This document shows positions 6,213 to 7,049 of a DNA stretch of 7,049 nucleotides, piece after piece. This DNA comes from an uncultured Rickettsiales bacterium (GTDB lineage Bacteria > Pseudomonadota > Alphaproteobacteria > Rickettsiales > UBA1997), in NCBI GenBank assembly GCA_937927795.1, contig CALBSF010000273.1, positions 1-7,049 on the forward strand. The letters are read 5' to 3'. A program made the translations under genes and the position numbers. How positions within the stretch are numbered: the stretch's first letter is position 1; every line of letters starts with the position of its first letter. Below the pieces are notes generated by a model, which was not told the origin of the DNA, ran no database searches, and saw nothing but the letters and a program-made list of their open reading frames with translations.

Positions 6213-6873
6213 GTCTGAATTAAAATTTTTTGAATATAGTGCAACAAAAACACCGAAATATCTAGTGGTTTTCTTGCATGGCTATGGATCAAACGGCGAA
6301 AATCTGCTTGATTTGGCCTATGATTTTAAAGCAGTTTTGCCTGACGCTCATTTTATTTCACCAAATGCAGTTGAGCCTTGGGAAGGCGGATTTCCTGATT
6401 GTTATCAATGGTTTTCGCTTTACCGCGGCAGTGATAGAAAGGCTTTAACTGATATTGCTCAAAATATCAAAAATTCCAACCAAATTTTAAAAAATTTTAT
6501 TAAAAAACAATTAAATCGCTTTAATTTAAAAGAAGAAAATTTATTTTTAATAGGATTTTCTCAAGGAGCGATGATGAGCTTATATCAAGGCTTTATCAAG
6601 CCTGAAAAAATTGCTGGAATAGTTTCTTTTTCTGGAAGATTAATTTTACCGCAAATGCTTGGCGAAAAAATTATCCATAAACCAAATGTTTGTTTGATTC
6701 ACGGTAAGCAAGATTCAGTTTTAACTTTTGATAATTTTATTGAAGCTGAAAAATTGTTAAAACAAGAAAATGTGCCTTTTGAATCTCATGGTTTTGATGG
6801 ATTAGATCATTCAATTGATATTCGCGGGCTTAGAATGGCTAAGGAGTTTATTAAGAAACAAATCACGGCGTGA
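6211..6873 (+). CDS. Alpha/beta-hydrolase, phospholipase/carboxylesterase family (YpfH-like serine esterase)
   Basis: This is a predicted cytoplasmic serine esterase of the Abhydrolase_2 family, which includes carboxylesterases, lysophospholipases and acyl-protein thioesterases; the substrate cannot be told from sequence. With the start at 6211 it has 220 residues, the normal family length. The frame is open further upstream, but that part is antisense to ccmA and does not resemble the family. The oxyanion-hole strand is VVFLHGYGSNGENL (19-32). The nucleophile is Ser117 in GFSQG (115-119), with Asp168 in HGKQDSVL and His200 in LDHSID completing the triad. PNAVEPW and QWFSL are also family features. 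I see no signal peptide or lipobox. TTGTCT (6172-6177) and GATTAT (6194-6199), 16 bases apart, are a weak promoter candidate inside ccmA. The stop overlaps the GTG start of the next gene. Confidence 0.93.
   Translation: MSELKFFEYSATKTPKYLVVFLHGYGSNGENLLDLAYDFKAVLPDAHFISPNAVEPWEGGFPDCYQWFSLYRGSDRKALTDIAQNIKNSNQILKNFIKKQLNRFNLKEENLFLIGFSQGAMMSLYQGFIKPEKIAGIVSFSGRLILPQMLGEKIIHKPNVCLIHGKQDSVLTFDNFIEAEKLLKQENVPFESHGFDGLDHSIDIRGLRMAKEFIKKQITA
6219..6247 (-). promoter_or_regulatory. Possible promoter for ccmA-recQ inside the esterase gene
   Basis: On the minus strand TTGTTG (6247-6242) and TTTAAT (6224-6219) are 17 bases apart, and the -10 box ends 6 bases before the ccmA ATG, so a transcript from it would be nearly leaderless. 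No Shine-Dalgarno is visible ahead of this ATG, which fits that idea. The -35 box matches consensus at only three positions, so chance is a serious alternative in A/T-rich DNA. Confidence 0.22.
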
Positions 6874-7049
6874 AATATTCGTTTGTTTATATAATTACCA
6901 ATAAAAAAGATGGAATATTATATATTGGGGTAACATCTGATTTGATGGTTAGAATTTGTGAGCATAAAACAAAGATCATTAAAGGCTTTTCTTCAAAATA
7001 TAATCTTGATAAATTGGTGTATAACCTCTGGTGCTATCTTAAGCTAATC
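6870..7049 (+). CDS. GIY-YIG nuclease superfamily protein, N-terminal 60 residues (3' end outside window)
   Basis: The frame runs from GTG at 6870, overlapping the esterase stop as GTGA, to the window edge without a stop. It matches the small stand-alone GIY-YIG proteins (YhbQ/UPF0213-like, about 80-100 residues): VYIIT (6-10), LYIGVT (17-22), Arg28, EHK (31-33), then KGFSSKYNLDKLVY. The first Tyr is Tyr7 and the YIG Tyr is Tyr18. The catalytic Glu expected later is not in view. Such proteins are predicted DNA endonucleases, mostly of unknown role. After KLVY the family usually continues YE followed by an acidic helix, whereas here it reads NLWCYLKLI. The other two frames hit stops within the last 27 bases, so a simple frameshift does not restore the expected sequence. 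AAGGAG at 6841-6846 is too far from the GTG to act as its ribosome site, so coupling to the esterase gene is more likely. Confidence 0.82.
   Translation, partial: MKYSFVYIITNKKDGILYIGVTSDLMVRICEHKTKIIKGFSSKYNLDKLVYNLWCYLKLI

Noticed and set aside
1..7049. A new defence, toxin-antitoxin or multi-gene system
   Set aside because: Apart from the 177-residue protein and the GIY-YIG fragment, every gene is a recognisable housekeeping type, and the layout gives no sign of a joint system.
1..7049. Alternative genetic code (TGA as Trp)
   Set aside because: TGA ends five of the six genes whose stop is in view, recQ ends in TAA, and Trp is written TGG throughout.

Overview
The window is about two thirds or more A+T by eye and is densely packed. 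It reads like the chromosome of a Rickettsiales-type or related intracellular alphaproteobacterium. Supporting signs are an Mfd with the DEEQ form of the helicase box, a lone cytochrome c maturation ATPase gene (ccmA) away from other ccm genes, heavy use of A/T-ending codons, and palindromic dispersed repeats between genes. The placement is inference and goes no deeper than the order. The standard code applies: the mfd, 177-residue protein, rlmJ, ccmA and esterase genes end in TGA, recQ ends in TAA, and Trp is TGG.

Layout. The left edge (1-2154, +) holds the C-terminal 717 residues of the transcription-repair coupling factor Mfd. It overlaps by ATGA the gene of an unrecognised, charged 177-residue protein (2151-2684, +). 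The 190-base gap after it contains a large inverted repeat (2704-2804). Next is rlmJ (2875-3672, +), a 23S rRNA adenine-N6 methyltransferase. A perfect 36-bp palindrome flanked by A and T runs (3694-3782) separates rlmJ from the convergent recQ and looks like a terminator for both strands. On the minus strand ccmA (5604-6212) and recQ (3793-5607) overlap by ATGA and form one unit. A serine esterase gene (6211-6873, +) runs away from ccmA, and the two ATG start codons overlap inside one CATG. The esterase stop overlaps, as GTGA, the GTG start of a GIY-YIG nuclease-like gene that is cut by the right edge.

Most of the content is housekeeping: DNA repair (mfd, recQ), rRNA modification (rlmJ), haem export or cytochrome c maturation (ccmA) and a hydrolase. 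I see no defence island, CRISPR array, tRNA, rRNA or transposase gene, and no evidence for a new multi-gene system. The points worth a second look are the two palindromes, which share a spaced core and so appear to be related repeat units; the zero-spacing divergent start; the DPAF motif in RlmJ; the uncharacterised mfd-coupled protein; and the unusual tail of the GIY-YIG fragment, which carries short pieces of the palindrome.
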